From CAKZML01 sp963823435 (lineage in GTDB: Bacteria > Pseudomonadota > Gammaproteobacteria > Steroidobacterales > BM003): a stretch of 64,000 nucleotides of DNA. Positions within the stretch are counted from its first letter, which is position 1. Each line of letters begins with the position of its first letter. The notes under the pieces were generated by a model. It had not been told where the DNA came from, made no database searches, and saw only the letters and a program-made list of their open reading frames with translations. Shown one piece after another: positions 8,889 to 17,737 of the stretch. Where the stretch lies: positions 1,054,001 through 1,118,000 of the forward strand of contig CAWGLN010000001.1 of assembly GCA_963823435.1 (NCBI GenBank), given 5' to 3'. Made by a program: the position numbers and the translations under genes.

Positions 8889-9764
8889 TCACCCGGAGCG
8901 GGCATTGTTTACGATGGCGCGCGCCAGGCGCCCGGGCGCATCAGAATCCATGCGCAAATACATGGAGGGTTCTATCAGTTCAAGCTCCATGACTTCAAAA
9001 TCCCCCTCGGGGTTCCTGATCATATCGGCCCTGCCGTAGAGCGGTCGTGAGCTCAGGGCAGCGATGGCCTCGCCAGCCCTTTGCACCAGCAGGCTTTCTG
9101 GTTCCACCAGCGATATGTCGGCGCCGTGCTCCTCCTGGGATCGAAAATCTCCGGCCTTGGGTTTTTTTCGGATGGTGTGACTGAGTTCGCCATCAATGAA
9201 CATCAGGGAGTACTCGCCCTCGCTTTGAATAGCCGGGCGAAAGGGCTGGATCATGGCCTGGCGATGATCGAATATCTGCTGTAATCCTGGCCAAACCTGT
9301 TTCATCTCATGGGCTCTGAGCACGTGAGCGTGTTCAGCATTGGTGCCTACGGAAGGTTTGATGACCAGGGTGTCGGTAGCGAATTCCAGAAACAGCGCCT
9401 GGATGTCTTTTTGCCCTGGTTGGTTCAGCCAGCGTGTGGGCACGATACTGACCCCACTCTCGGCCAGGCGGGCCAGGTAGGACTTGTGCAGGTTCCAGCG
9501 CACCAGTTCCAACGGGTTTAGCAAGGGGGTACCTGACTTCTCGATCTCCTCCAGCAGCGTCAGGAAGCGAGGCGCGTCGGTCGGATAATCCCAGGGTGAG
9601 CGAATGATTACGATGCCAAAACGTTGCCAGTCTACGTTCCGGGCCCGCCATGAGATTTTCTCTACTTCCCAGCCCAGCGTCTTGAGAGCGGGGATCGCCA
9701 GGTCGTCATCACAGACGAATCCTTCCATGCTGTCCATGGTGATAAATGCGCAGCGTTGTTTCAT
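8889..9764 (-). CDS. ATP-grasp domain protein (RimK / DcsG-like)
   Basis: 291-residue ATP-grasp protein, third of this superfamily in the window not counting RimK. N-terminal part: CAFITMDSMEGFVCDDDL; then WEVEKISWRARNVDW, IIRSPWDYP, the ATP-binding lysine in DTLVIKPSVGTNAEH near residue 138, and the C-terminal metal site FEVMELELIEPSMYLR. This order matches the proteins annotated as RimK-like or cycloserine biosynthesis DcsG-like ATP-grasp proteins. Neighbours give no biosynthetic context and there is no cycloserine cluster here, so the substrate is unknown. It stands alone on the minus strand. Confidence 0.75.
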   Translation of the reverse strand: MKQRCAFITMDSMEGFVCDDDLAIPALKTLGWEVEKISWRARNVDWQRFGIVIIRSPWDYPTDAPRFLTLLEEIEKSGTPLLNPLELVRWNLHKSYLARLAESGVSIVPTRWLNQPGQKDIQALFLEFATDTLVIKPSVGTNAEHAHVLRAHEMKQVWPGLQQIFDHRQAMIQPFRPAIQSEGEYSLMFIDGELSHTIRKKPKAGDFRSQEEHGADISLVEPESLLVQRAGEAIAALSSRPLYGRADMIRNPEGDFEVMELELIEPSMYLRMDSDAPGRLARAIVNNARSG

Positions 9765-9850
9765 TGCTTACTCTGTGCCGTTGGCAGGAAAATCGGGCGC
9801 CATCATACCCCAGGGCAGCATCGCACCCGCACCATAGTAGGAAGTGCGGG

Positions 9851-10564
9851 TCAGGACCACTGCAGTCTGAAGGGGTCGGGATCGGAGTCGAGCAGTCGTT
9901 GCATGATGAGGCGTTCGCGGTCATCAATGGTTTTCAGGAAATCTATCGCGCTGCCCATAGCCTTGAATGCGGTGAACCCATTCTCCAGAAAATCATGCAG
10001 GGTGCCAAAACCCGCCATGTGGGCCGGTCCGTGAGCCATGCGGATCAGTCCATAAATCAGGGGGTAATGCACCAATCGGTCCAGGTCCCGGCCTGCTTCC
10101 AGTAGTAGCTGTATTTGCCATCGCCGGTCTGTTGCCCGCTCGCTTGCGCGGTAGGCTTGTGCATAGCTATGTTCATCGACCGGCGTCTCGAGTCCGATCA
10201 GGTCCACCATTTGTGCGTCCAGTTCCTGGCTCAGCACTTCCAGTTGCGCCGCCATGCGCAATGTGTGCAGGGCAGCCCGGGGCAGCATGCGTTGCATGAT
10301 GGGATAAGCGCGCTGCAACTGCAGGTCCCTGGGCGCGAAATCTCCCTCGCCATAGAGTTGGTTCAGGAAGAACTCGACACCGCGACGATAACGCTCCCTG
10401 TCCCTGAGGTCACTGTAGGTGCGATCCAGTCTCCGGGTCTGCCAGCGCTTCAGCTCGTCCAGCTTGGCTTGCTCGGCAGAGTCCGGTGCATACAGGCCGC
10501 GCAATACCCGATTGCGCTCCAGGAGTTCGTATAACGATGCCGTTCGTAGATTGAAGCTGCTCAT
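9851..10564 (-). CDS. FFLEELY-motif family protein, function unknown
   Basis: Alpha-helical, charged protein of about 237 residues. The motif FFLNQLYGEGDFAPRDLQLQ near residue 65 fits the 'FFLEELY motif' family found in gammaproteobacteria. No signal peptide or membrane span is visible, so it is probably cytosolic. I prefer the ATG at 10564 (MSSFNLRTASLYELL); an in-frame TTG 12 bases upstream is the alternative. Rich in aromatic and basic residues. It is divergent from the acyl-CoA-binding protein gene, with 184 bases between them. No function is established as far as I know. Confidence 0.6.
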   Translation of the reverse strand: MSSFNLRTASLYELLERNRVLRGLYAPDSAEQAKLDELKRWQTRRLDRTYSDLRDRERYRRGVEFFLNQLYGEGDFAPRDLQLQRAYPIMQRMLPRAALHTLRMAAQLEVLSQELDAQMVDLIGLETPVDEHSYAQAYRASERATDRRWQIQLLLEAGRDLDRLVHYPLIYGLIRMAHGPAHMAGFGTLHDFLENGFTAFKAMGSAIDFLKTIDDRERLIMQRLLDSDPDPFRLQWS

Positions 10565-10748
10565 TCCTGCGCTCAATTTCCAGGGTCGGGCAAGACGTTA
10601 GCACCGGTGCGGGTGATCTGCCTATCCCTGAATGGCGAATCAAGCTTCCGACGCGAAGGAATCATCTAACGCTTGTCAGCCCCGTGAAGTCATGTTTACC
10701 CTGTGCGCTGATTTGATCGGCGCCAAGCCAACACCGGGAGAATATCAA

Positions 10749-11009
10749 ATGGGTGATCTTGAACAGCAATTCACTGAGGCAGCTGCCAACAGCAAGAAGC
10801 TGAATAAAAGGCCGGATGATGACACCTTGTTGAAAATTTACGCGCTTTACAAGCAGGCCAGTGAAGGTGATGTGTCCGGCGAACGTCCCGGGTTCTTCGA
10901 TTTCGTCGGAGCGGCCAAGTTTGATGCCTGGGCCGGGCTGCGTGGAAAGGACCGCACCGCGGCCATGCGGGAGTACATCGACCTCATCGGGCGGCTGCAA
11001 GGCGACTAG
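10749..11009 (+). CDS. Acyl-CoA-binding protein
   Basis: Small four-helix cytosolic protein that binds medium- and long-chain acyl-CoA thioesters. At 86 residues it has the normal ACBP length when started at ATG 10749 (MGDLEQQFTEAA), which follows GGGAGA. Motifs: LLKIYALYKQASEGDV, RPGFFDFVGAAKFDAWAGLRG and the C-terminal AMREYIDLI. The longer in-frame extension upstream has no family match. Proximity to the wax ester synthase and phasin genes suggests a place in acyl-CoA storage metabolism. Its stop overlaps the convergent phasin-like gene by four bases. Confidence 0.92.
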   Translation: MGDLEQQFTEAAANSKKLNKRPDDDTLLKIYALYKQASEGDVSGERPGFFDFVGAAKFDAWAGLRGKDRTAAMREYIDLIGRLQGD

Positions 11010-11518
11010 GCCGGGCTATTGCCCGGTGCTTTGATTTTTGCGCGCGTCCTGGTCTTGGGTGTTTTTCCAGGTTGCGCCTCAAGTGCGCTGATTCTCTTTT
11101 TCAAAGCCTCGATTTGCTCAGCCATCTCGGCAACGTCATTTGCCGAGGGAGCCCCGAGCTGGAGCAATGCTTTGCCGACGCGGTCCCGAAAAATAGACTC
11201 AAGCCTGTCCCAATCTGCGCTGGCTTGTTTGCGCACCTGGTCACCGCCGGAGGCCAGGCTTTCCCGGGCTTTTTCCAGCCCACCGAGGACCGCCCGGGTA
11301 CTTGATTTCTCGCCTTTTTGTACCCGTGAACCTTCAGCAATCAACGCTTCCAGCAATTTTGGGCCCTCGGTCTGGGCTTTTGCCAGGGCGCCCAGGCCGA
11401 CCAGCCATAGTTGTGAGAAGGAGTCCGGTATGCTGAATCCGGTTTCGCTTACAGGGGGTTCCTGATCCGGGGTTTTTTTGTGCAGACCGGACAACTTGCC
11501 TTTCTTTTTCACTGCCAT
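11006..11518 (-). CDS. Phasin family (poly(3-hydroxyalkanoate) granule-associated) protein
   Basis: 170-residue phasin of the PhaF/PhaI type. The start MAVKKKGKLSGLH at 11518 follows AAGGAAAC. The middle is an amphipathic helical region with the phasin signature SFSQLWLVGLGALAKAQTEG, then a leucine-rich coiled segment (AEQIEALKKRISALE) and a basic Lys/Arg/Pro tail (PKTRTRAKIKAP) like the DNA-binding tail of PhaF. Role: coats PHA granules and may link them to the nucleoid. It is unlinked from the phaC locus 48 kb away. The 175 bases upstream to 11693 hold no other gene. Confidence 0.88.
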   Translation of the reverse strand: MAVKKKGKLSGLHKKTPDQEPPVSETGFSIPDSFSQLWLVGLGALAKAQTEGPKLLEALIAEGSRVQKGEKSSTRAVLGGLEKARESLASGGDQVRKQASADWDRLESIFRDRVGKALLQLGAPSANDVAEMAEQIEALKKRISALEAQPGKTPKTRTRAKIKAPGNSPA

Positions 11519-11693
11519 GATGGTTTCCTTGTCATTGCCAGGCGGTATTGATTTCTGGCGCAGGGTCATGAATCCTGTGGCACAGGCTTGAACGTTGCTT
11601 ATCAGGCGGCGGAGCCGAGCCGGGATCGCCAGGTGCTGATCACTGTGTCTCACCGATCATTCCTGACAGAACTGGATAGTACAGGAGCAGCAG

Positions 11694-12560
11694 ATGTCGA
11701 GCCATGACTGGAACGAATTTCCCTTTGCCGATTCGGCCTTCGAATATGCCGGCACAGGCCTTATGCGGGCATGGGCGCGGCTGCACCAGGGGGACTGCGA
11801 GTCATTTCCGGATGCGGCCCGGGTAAAGGCGCTGCTCAAGGCATCACCGCCGCTGGCGGGCGGTCTTTCGGAGGATTTTCGGGATAACCCCAAGGCCATT
11901 GCCGAAGCGCTACAGTCCGCCTGGCGACATTATCACGCAGGGCAATTCCAAAAGGCTTATGAGGAAGGCGTCGCACTGGGTCCGCTGGGGGCAGTGGTAG
12001 CCGCCAAGGCCGCCGGTATCTACGCCAATTATCTGGAAGACGATGAAGAGTTTGCGACGACCCTTCATCTTGATGCGGCCGAAAGAGCGGAAGAGGCTTC
12101 CGGGATCATGCCGCGGGAGGCCAATACGCATTACCAGCGCGCCTATAACCTGGGGCGATACAGTCAGTCTATTTCCATAGGCAAGGCCTTGAGCCAGGGG
12201 CTTGCGGGCAAAGTCAGGGACAGCCTGGAGACCGTGTTGAGTCTGTCACCCGACCACGCCGAGGCCCATACGGCCCTGGCCATGTTTCACTGTGAGGTGA
12301 TCGCAAGCGTTGGCAGCGTGGTCGGTGGGCTCACCTACGGCGCCAAGCGCGATGCTGCGATTCGCCTGTTCGACAAATCTCTGGCGCTGCATCCGGAATC
12401 GGCCATCGCGCACATGGAATATGGCAATGGTTTGCTGCTCCTTTACGGCGACAAGCGTGAGGACGAAGTGGTGGAATTGTATGAAAAAGCGGCTGCCTGC
12501 GAGCCTGCGGACGCCATGGAAAGGCTGGACGTCGAGCAGGCAAAGGCGGAGCTGGAGTAG
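11694..12560 (+). CDS. TPR-containing hypothetical protein
   Basis: 288-residue, mostly helical cytosolic protein with TPR-like repeats: WRHYHAGQFQKAYEEGVALG, VLSLSPDHAEAHTALAMFH and LHPESAIAHMEYGNGLLLL each carry the A-x-x-x-A-x-Y/G spacing. ATG follows AGGAG at six bases. No signal peptide. No enzyme motif is visible; TPR proteins usually scaffold complexes. The stop codon TAG at 12558-12560 directly abuts repeat copy A. Confidence 0.7.
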   Translation: MSSHDWNEFPFADSAFEYAGTGLMRAWARLHQGDCESFPDAARVKALLKASPPLAGGLSEDFRDNPKAIAEALQSAWRHYHAGQFQKAYEEGVALGPLGAVVAAKAAGIYANYLEDDEEFATTLHLDAAERAEEASGIMPREANTHYQRAYNLGRYSQSISIGKALSQGLAGKVRDSLETVLSLSPDHAEAHTALAMFHCEVIASVGSVVGGLTYGAKRDAAIRLFDKSLALHPESAIAHMEYGNGLLLLYGDKREDEVVELYEKAAACEPADAMERLDVEQAKAELE

Positions 12561-12803
12561 GGAGCCTCTGGTCTATTCGTGACCTCCTGTCTTGCGGCTA
12601 AAAACCCCAGCTTCCGCGTTACCAATCTTCGCCGTAGGGGGCGTTCCACGCACCGAGCTGGACGGTGCACCGAGTGCTCCCTTGCGGCCGCCAGCTTCCG
12701 CGTTACCAATCTTCGCAATAGCGGGCTATTCCGTGCGATTGGCGCCTTGAATCTGACTCTTTTCGCTCACAATCCACATCGTCCAGAACACACCAGAGCC
12801 TCC
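12561..12803 (+). repeat. Dispersed TIR element, copy A (long form)
   Basis: Starts at the base after a stop codon with GGAGCCTCTGGT and ends with ACCAGAGCCTCC, its inverted match at 11 of 12 positions. Core landmarks shared with the other copies: CTTGCGGCTAAAAA, CCAATCTTCGC, GATTGGCGCCTTGAATCT, TTTTCGCTCACAATC and GTCCAGAACA. This copy is longer because the CTTCCGCGTTACCAATCTTC segment appears twice, with a second inverted repeat (12633-12685) between. Confidence 0.8.
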
Positions 12804-12805
12804 CT

Positions 12806-13016
12806 GGAGCCCCCTGTTCTATTCGTGACCTCCTGTCTTGCGGCTAAAAACCCCAGCTTCCGCGTCGCCAATCTTCGCCGTAGGGTGCGTTCCACGCACC
12901 ATGGTGGACGGTGCACCGAGTGCACCCTACGGGCCGGCTCGCCTGCACCTGGTTTGCGTCTTGAATCTGAATTCTTTCGCTCACAATCTGCTCACCCGGA
13001 ATAGCCTGGAGGTTCC
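12806..13016 (+). repeat. Dispersed TIR element, copy B, with nested inverted repeat
   Basis: Begins GGAGCC two bases after copy A ends and stops with GGAGGTTCC immediately against the stop codon (13017-13019) of the minus-strand acyltransferase. Shares CTTGCGGCTAAAAA, CGCCAATCTTCGC, CTTGAATCTGAAT and TTTCGCTCACAATCT with copy A. A nested 53-bp inverted repeat with arms CGTAGGGTGC and GCACCCTACG occupies 12879-12931, at the same internal site as the degenerate version in copy A. Confidence 0.78.
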
Positions 13017-14486
13017 CTAGTCTTTTCCGCGTTCTGTCATCCACTCTTCTGCCGCGGCGGCTGAATTTGCGTCCCCGCCGGTCTGCCAGGGCTCGAGCAA
13101 GGCGAGCATCAGCAGCTTTTCAAACTCCTTGCGGAAAGCGTCGGTCAAACCCCAGGGGTTTTCGATCAACTGGCTGTCTGCAATCACGCCGAAGTGCACA
13201 CGCCCGTCGTAGCTAAGCAGGCTGAGTCCTACCCCGATCCTGCCCGTCTGGGGCACCCAGAACATCTGATCCACGATTTTGTTGCCCGCCATGTACAGGG
13301 GCTCGCGTGGCCCCGGTACGTTGCTCATGACGGTGGAAGACTTGGCGCTCAGCAGGTCCAGCGCAGCGCCTTGTACTGCTGCAGGCGCGAGGCCCAGCGC
13401 CGACAGCAAGCCCAACGCCACCAGTGGCTGATAAGAGCCCTTCAATTCATTCATATGCTGACGCACGGCAAAAATACGCTCCAGGGGGTTGGCAATACCA
13501 ACCGGAAGCCCGAGCAAGACCAGGCCAAAATAGTTGCCAAGTTCAAGCGCTTTTTCGGGCTCGCGCATATTCACAGGGACCGAGGCGCGAATAACCAGGT
13601 CTTCCATGTCCTGACCCTGCTCTCTCAGCATGTGCCCAATCGCACCCGCAGCACAGGACAACAATACGTCGTTGACCGTGCACCCCAGCGCTTTACCCAG
13701 CGCCTTCACCTCGCCCAGGGGCAGGGGTTTCGCCCAGGCCACCTGCTTGCGCCCGCCCAGCGGTTTTTTCAGACAAGTCACCGGGTCATCGCTCATCAGC
13801 GCTATCCTGGCCAACTCGGCTGCCATACCCAGTCCGCGCATGGCCCAGTGGCCGGCTTGCCCGGGGTCTGCCGCCAGTTCCAATCCACCGGTCCAGAGTT
13901 TTTGGGTGGCTCGCATCGAAATGCGCACCAGGTCAAGGGCCGGTTCATACAATCGACCGATTCCGGTTTGGGAATGGCTTGGCGATTTCCGCGGCCTGCC
14001 CCGGGGCAGCTTGAGCGGCTCACTGGCGACTCTGTCGGTCATGGAGAGCATTACCCGGATCATCGCAATCCCGTCGGCATACGCATGGTGAATCCGGTCA
14101 ATCAGCGCAGTGCGCCCATCGCCGATATCTACCAGGTGAAATTCCCAAAGGGGCTTGTTGGCGGGCAGGGGGGTGCTGGCAAGGTCGCTGACCAGCTCCG
14201 CCAGCTGCCGTTTGCCGCCTGGTTCGGGAAGGGCCAGCTCGTGGATATGACGGTCCAGGTCAAAGAATGAATCTTCCTCCCAGTAGGCGCCAACCAGGTC
14301 GGTTCGCGGGATCATCCGGAAACGGGGAAAACGCAGGAACCGCTCGGCGAGTATTGCACGCAGCGCCTGCCGGCTCAGGCGGCTCTCGAAAGTCATGATG
14401 CCGGTTATCATCATGAGATTCTCTGGCAGGTCCATGCGTAACCAGGCGGTGTCGATACTGGACATGCGTTGGTGGACGGGAGGCAT
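13017..14486 (-). CDS. Wax ester synthase / diacylglycerol acyltransferase (WS/DGAT)
   Basis: Condenses acyl-CoA with fatty alcohol or diacylglycerol to make wax esters or triacylglycerol; membrane/lipid-droplet associated. 489 residues. The catalytic HHxxxDG motif is RIHHAYADGIAMI near residue 136. The N-terminal MSSIDTAWLRMD and the PLWEFHLVD motif are typical, as is the C-terminal block with VNDVLLSCAAGAIG and SNVPGPREPLYMAGNKI. ATG 14486 follows GGAGCCGAGA. It is divergent from the fatty acyl-CoA reductase that would supply its fatty alcohol, giving a compact wax ester locus. Confidence 0.95.
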   Translation of the reverse strand: MPPVHQRMSSIDTAWLRMDLPENLMMITGIMTFESRLSRQALRAILAERFLRFPRFRMIPRTDLVGAYWEEDSFFDLDRHIHELALPEPGGKRQLAELVSDLASTPLPANKPLWEFHLVDIGDGRTALIDRIHHAYADGIAMIRVMLSMTDRVASEPLKLPRGRPRKSPSHSQTGIGRLYEPALDLVRISMRATQKLWTGGLELAADPGQAGHWAMRGLGMAAELARIALMSDDPVTCLKKPLGGRKQVAWAKPLPLGEVKALGKALGCTVNDVLLSCAAGAIGHMLREQGQDMEDLVIRASVPVNMREPEKALELGNYFGLVLLGLPVGIANPLERIFAVRQHMNELKGSYQPLVALGLLSALGLAPAAVQGAALDLLSAKSSTVMSNVPGPREPLYMAGNKIVDQMFWVPQTGRIGVGLSLLSYDGRVHFGVIADSQLIENPWGLTDAFRKEFEKLLMLALLEPWQTGGDANSAAAAEEWMTERGKD

Positions 14487-14668
14487 TCTCGGCTCCGGGT
14501 AGTCGAATGAATGGGTCCAGTATAGAAGCTTCTGTCGCAGGGAGTGTACAGGCGATTACGGCGGGGCCAAACCAGACATTCCTCATCCGGCCGGGCGGCA
14601 TGCTAATCTTGCTTTCTTGTTGGCTGGCTAAGCCGGGGTCCGTCCCCGGTGACCTGGGGAGTAGCTCG

Positions 14669-16651
14669 ATGAATTATTTTGTGACTGGCGCCACCGGATT
14701 TATTGGTAAATACCTGGTGGCCAATCTTCTGAAGCGTGAAGGGACCGTTTTTGTACTGGTGCGCAAGGAGTCGCTGGGCAAGCTCAAGGACTTGAAAGTA
14801 TTCTGGGGTCCCGAATCCAAGCGCGTGGTGCCGATTCAGGGAGATTTATCCAAGCCCAAGCTGGGTATCTCGCCGGCAAACCTGAAGAAGCTGGATGGCG
14901 CTCCGCTGCAAATGTTTCACCTGGCGGCTATCTACGACCTGGCTGCCAGCGCTGAATCCCAGGACCTGGCCAACATTCTGGGGACTGACCACGCCCTGGA
15001 TTTCGCCGAACAAACGGGAGTGCGGTGTTTTCACCATTGCAGTTCCATAGCGGCTGCCGGCTTATACAAGGGGACCTTCCGCGAGGACATGTTCGAGGAG
15101 GCGGAGGGCCTGGATCACCCCTATTTCCGGACCAAGCATGAGTCAGAGGGTTTGGTGCGAGCGCGCAAGAAACTGACCTGGCGTATTTACCGTCCGGGTT
15201 TGGTCATTGGTCACTCCAAGACCGGTCAGATGGACAAGACCGATGGCCCGTATTATTTCTTCAAACTACTCCAGAAAATGCGCAACAACCTTCCTCGCTG
15301 GATGCCAACCATTGGTGTCGAGGGTGGCCGTCTGAACATGGTGCCGGTGGACTACGTGGCTGACGCCATGGACTATATCGCGCACAAGCGCGGCCAGGAC
15401 GGAAAGTGTTTCCACCTGGTGGAGCCCGAGCCCATGCGTGCCGGTGAAGTGCTGAATTTATTCGCCAGGGCCGGGCATGCGCCGGAAATGACCATGCGCA
15501 TCGATTTGCGTATGTTCTCGTTTATTCCTCCGGCAGTGCGCCAGGGCCTGATGATGGTCGCGCCGGTACGCCGGATTACCAACCAGATACTCAAAGACCT
15601 GCACATCCCCCCGGGTGTACTGAAGTTCCTGAATTACCCTACCCGCTTCGACAGCCGGAACACCGAGGCCGTGTTACGCGGTAGCGACATCAAGGTGCCG
15701 GATCTGCGGGATTATGCCTGGCGTCTGTGGGATTACTGGGAGCGTCACCTGGATCCGGATCTGTTCGTGGATCGTTCCTTGCGCGGTGCCGTGGTGGGCA
15801 AGAATGTGCTGGTAACGGGCGCCTCTTCAGGCATCGGTCATGCTGCGGCCTTGCGTTTGGGGGAGGCGGGCGCCCGGGTCATTATCGTCGCCCGCGGCCT
15901 GGACAAGTTGCAGGAAACCAAGGCGGAAATCGAGGCGGCCGGTGGCGAAGTTCATCTTTATACTTGCGATCTTTCCGATATGGCCGACTGTGATCGACTG
16001 GTTGCGCAGGTGCTGGCGGATCATGGTCACGTGGACGTACTCGTGAACAATGCCGGGCGGTCTATTCGGCGCTCAATCGGCCTGTCATTTGACCGCTTTC
16101 ATGATTTCGAGCGCACCATGCAGTTGAATTATTTCGGGTCGCTCCGATTGATCATGGGGTTTTTGCCCATGATGCAGGCCAACCATCGTGGTCATGTGAT
16201 CAATATTTCGTCTATAGGCGTGCTCAGTAATGCACCCCGTTTTTCGGCCTATGTCGCTTCAAAGGCAGCCCTGGATGCCTTTTCACGGTGTGCCGCCTCG
16301 GAGTTCTGTGACGAGGGCATCGCGTTTACCACCATAAACATGCCCCTTGTGCGGACACCCATGATCGCGCCCACCAAGATGTATGAGCAGGTGCCCACCA
16401 TTTCGCCGGAAGAAGCGGCCGATATGATTGGCGACGCCATCATTCGTCGTCCTTACCGCATTGCCACCCGGCTGGGTATTTTTGCCCAGGTATTGCACTC
16501 CCTTTTCCCCAAGGTCGGGGAGACCGTCATGAATACGGCCTACCGGATGTTCCCGGACTCGTCTGCAGCCAAGGGAGAAAAGCTGCCTGACCAGAAGCCC
16601 TCAAATGAAATGATCGCCTTCGCTTCCCTGATGCGGGGTATTCACTGGTAA
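14669..16651 (+). CDS. Bifunctional fatty acyl-CoA reductase (Marinobacter-type FAR), two SDR domains
   Basis: Reduces fatty acyl-CoA to fatty alcohol with NADPH. 660 residues, the same size as the Marinobacter FAR. N-terminal extended SDR domain: MNYFVTGATGFIGKYLVANL, HHCSSIAAAGLYKG, the YxxxK in HPYFRTKHESE and IYRPGLVIGHSKTG. C-terminal classical SDR domain from about residue 378: NVLVTGASSGIGHAA, LVNNAGRSIRRSIGL and YVASKAALDAFSRC. The joint NYPTRFDSRNTEAVLRG lies between. I start at ATG 14669; in-frame sequence upstream has no family match. Divergent from WS/DGAT with a 182-base shared promoter region. Confidence 0.95.
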   Translation: MNYFVTGATGFIGKYLVANLLKREGTVFVLVRKESLGKLKDLKVFWGPESKRVVPIQGDLSKPKLGISPANLKKLDGAPLQMFHLAAIYDLAASAESQDLANILGTDHALDFAEQTGVRCFHHCSSIAAAGLYKGTFREDMFEEAEGLDHPYFRTKHESEGLVRARKKLTWRIYRPGLVIGHSKTGQMDKTDGPYYFFKLLQKMRNNLPRWMPTIGVEGGRLNMVPVDYVADAMDYIAHKRGQDGKCFHLVEPEPMRAGEVLNLFARAGHAPEMTMRIDLRMFSFIPPAVRQGLMMVAPVRRITNQILKDLHIPPGVLKFLNYPTRFDSRNTEAVLRGSDIKVPDLRDYAWRLWDYWERHLDPDLFVDRSLRGAVVGKNVLVTGASSGIGHAAALRLGEAGARVIIVARGLDKLQETKAEIEAAGGEVHLYTCDLSDMADCDRLVAQVLADHGHVDVLVNNAGRSIRRSIGLSFDRFHDFERTMQLNYFGSLRLIMGFLPMMQANHRGHVINISSIGVLSNAPRFSAYVASKAALDAFSRCAASEFCDEGIAFTTINMPLVRTPMIAPTKMYEQVPTISPEEAADMIGDAIIRRPYRIATRLGIFAQVLHSLFPKVGETVMNTAYRMFPDSSAAKGEKLPDQKPSNEMIAFASLMRGIHW

Positions 16652-16663
16652 GCGGTGAAATCG

Positions 16664-16699
16664 GGCAGCCCGCCGATGGCGGCGGGCTGCCGCTTTATT
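16664..16699 (+). terminator. Rho-independent terminator after the fatty acyl reductase
   Basis: Perfect 12-bp GC-rich stem (GGCAGCCCGCCG and CGGCGGGCTGCC) with an ATGG loop, followed by GCTTTATT. It lies between two convergent genes and could serve both, though the T-rich side faces the plus-strand gene. Confidence 0.8.
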
Positions 16700-16700
16700 G

Positions 16701-17657
16701 CTAGGTGGATTCGGCCAGCCATTGGTCGTCTGATTTTTCGTCTATTTCCTCGAACAGGTAGGTGCTCAGGTAACGCTCGCCGGTATCCGGAAGCATGGCC
16801 AGGAGGACGGAACCTGCCTCCGCCGTCGCGGCCACCTTCAGCGCTGCCGCCAGGGTGGCGCCGGAGGAGATACCCGCCAGGATGCCTTCTTTTCGGGCCA
16901 GCTCCAGGGAGGTATCGCGGGATTCCACATCGCTCACCGGGATGATCTCGTCGTAGACCTCCTTGTTCAGTACCCCGGGTATGAAGTCCGGTGTCCAGCC
17001 CTGGATCTTGTGCGGTTGCCATGGGTTGCCCTGGAGCATGGCGGCGCCCTCCGGCTCGGTGGCAATTATCTTTACCTCGGGTCTGGCCAGTTTCAGCATT
17101 TCACCCACGCCGGTCAGGGTGCCCCCGGTGCCCCATCCCGACACCCAGTAGTCGAGGCGCTGACCGGCGAAGTCACGCAGGATCTCCGGTCCGGTGGTGC
17201 TTCTGTGGAAGGCCGGGTTAGCCGGATTTTCAAACTGGTTAGCCAGGAACCAACCGTGCTTTTGCGACAGTTCCAGGGCTCTTTTCACCATGCCCGAGCC
17301 GCGTTCGGCTGCCGGGGTGAGTATGACCTTCGCGCCCAGCGCTTTCATCACCCGCCGCCGTTCTATGGAGAAACTCTCGGCCATGACCGACACGAAGGTG
17401 TAGCCGCGGGCCGCGCAGACCATGGCAAGTGCGATGCCGGTATTGCCGGAGGTGGCTTCTATTACGGTGTCACCCGGTTTTAGCCGTCCCTGGTCCTCGG
17501 CATCACGGATGATCGCGTAGGCCAGGCGGTCCTTGACGGAAGACATGGGATTGAATGACTCGACCTTGACGTAAACAGTTACGTGCGAGGGCCCCATATT
17601 GTTGAGGCGGACGATTGGTGTGTTACCAATAGTTTCAAGAATATTGTTGTAAATCAT
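16701..17657 (-). CDS. cysK: Cysteine synthase A (O-acetylserine sulfhydrylase), first paralogue
   Basis: PLP enzyme making L-cysteine from O-acetylserine and sulfide. 318 residues from MIYNNILETIGNTPIVRLNN, the usual start. PLP lysine in MSSVKDRLAYAII near residue 41; substrate loop TSGNTGIALAMV; phosphate-binding GWGTGGTLTGVGE; C-terminal SGISSGATLAAAL-type motif (ILAGISSGATLAAAL). The HKIQGWTPDFIPGVLN segment favours CysK over CysM. Convergent with the FAR gene. A second, more divergent member of this family lies at 41058-42101. Confidence 0.9.
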   Translation of the reverse strand: MIYNNILETIGNTPIVRLNNMGPSHVTVYVKVESFNPMSSVKDRLAYAIIRDAEDQGRLKPGDTVIEATSGNTGIALAMVCAARGYTFVSVMAESFSIERRRVMKALGAKVILTPAAERGSGMVKRALELSQKHGWFLANQFENPANPAFHRSTTGPEILRDFAGQRLDYWVSGWGTGGTLTGVGEMLKLARPEVKIIATEPEGAAMLQGNPWQPHKIQGWTPDFIPGVLNKEVYDEIIPVSDVESRDTSLELARKEGILAGISSGATLAAALKVAATAEAGSVLLAMLPDTGERYLSTYLFEEIDEKSDDQWLAEST

Positions 17658-17737
17658 TCGGCTTCTCCTCGGGCTCACGTAATGGTGTATTGCCGTCAGC
17701 GGGCAGGCGCTGTAATAACTTCGCGGTTTGTTTGCCG

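Noticed and set aside
12579..13004. Open frame running through repeat copies A and B
   Set aside because: Similar peptides appear in other copies only because the DNA repeat is the same; copies differ by frame-changing indels, so there is no coding constraint.
13194..14270. A 358-residue open frame opposite the WS/DGAT gene
   Set aside because: Shadow frame; His/Gln/Arg-rich composition typical of reversed GC-rich coding sequence.
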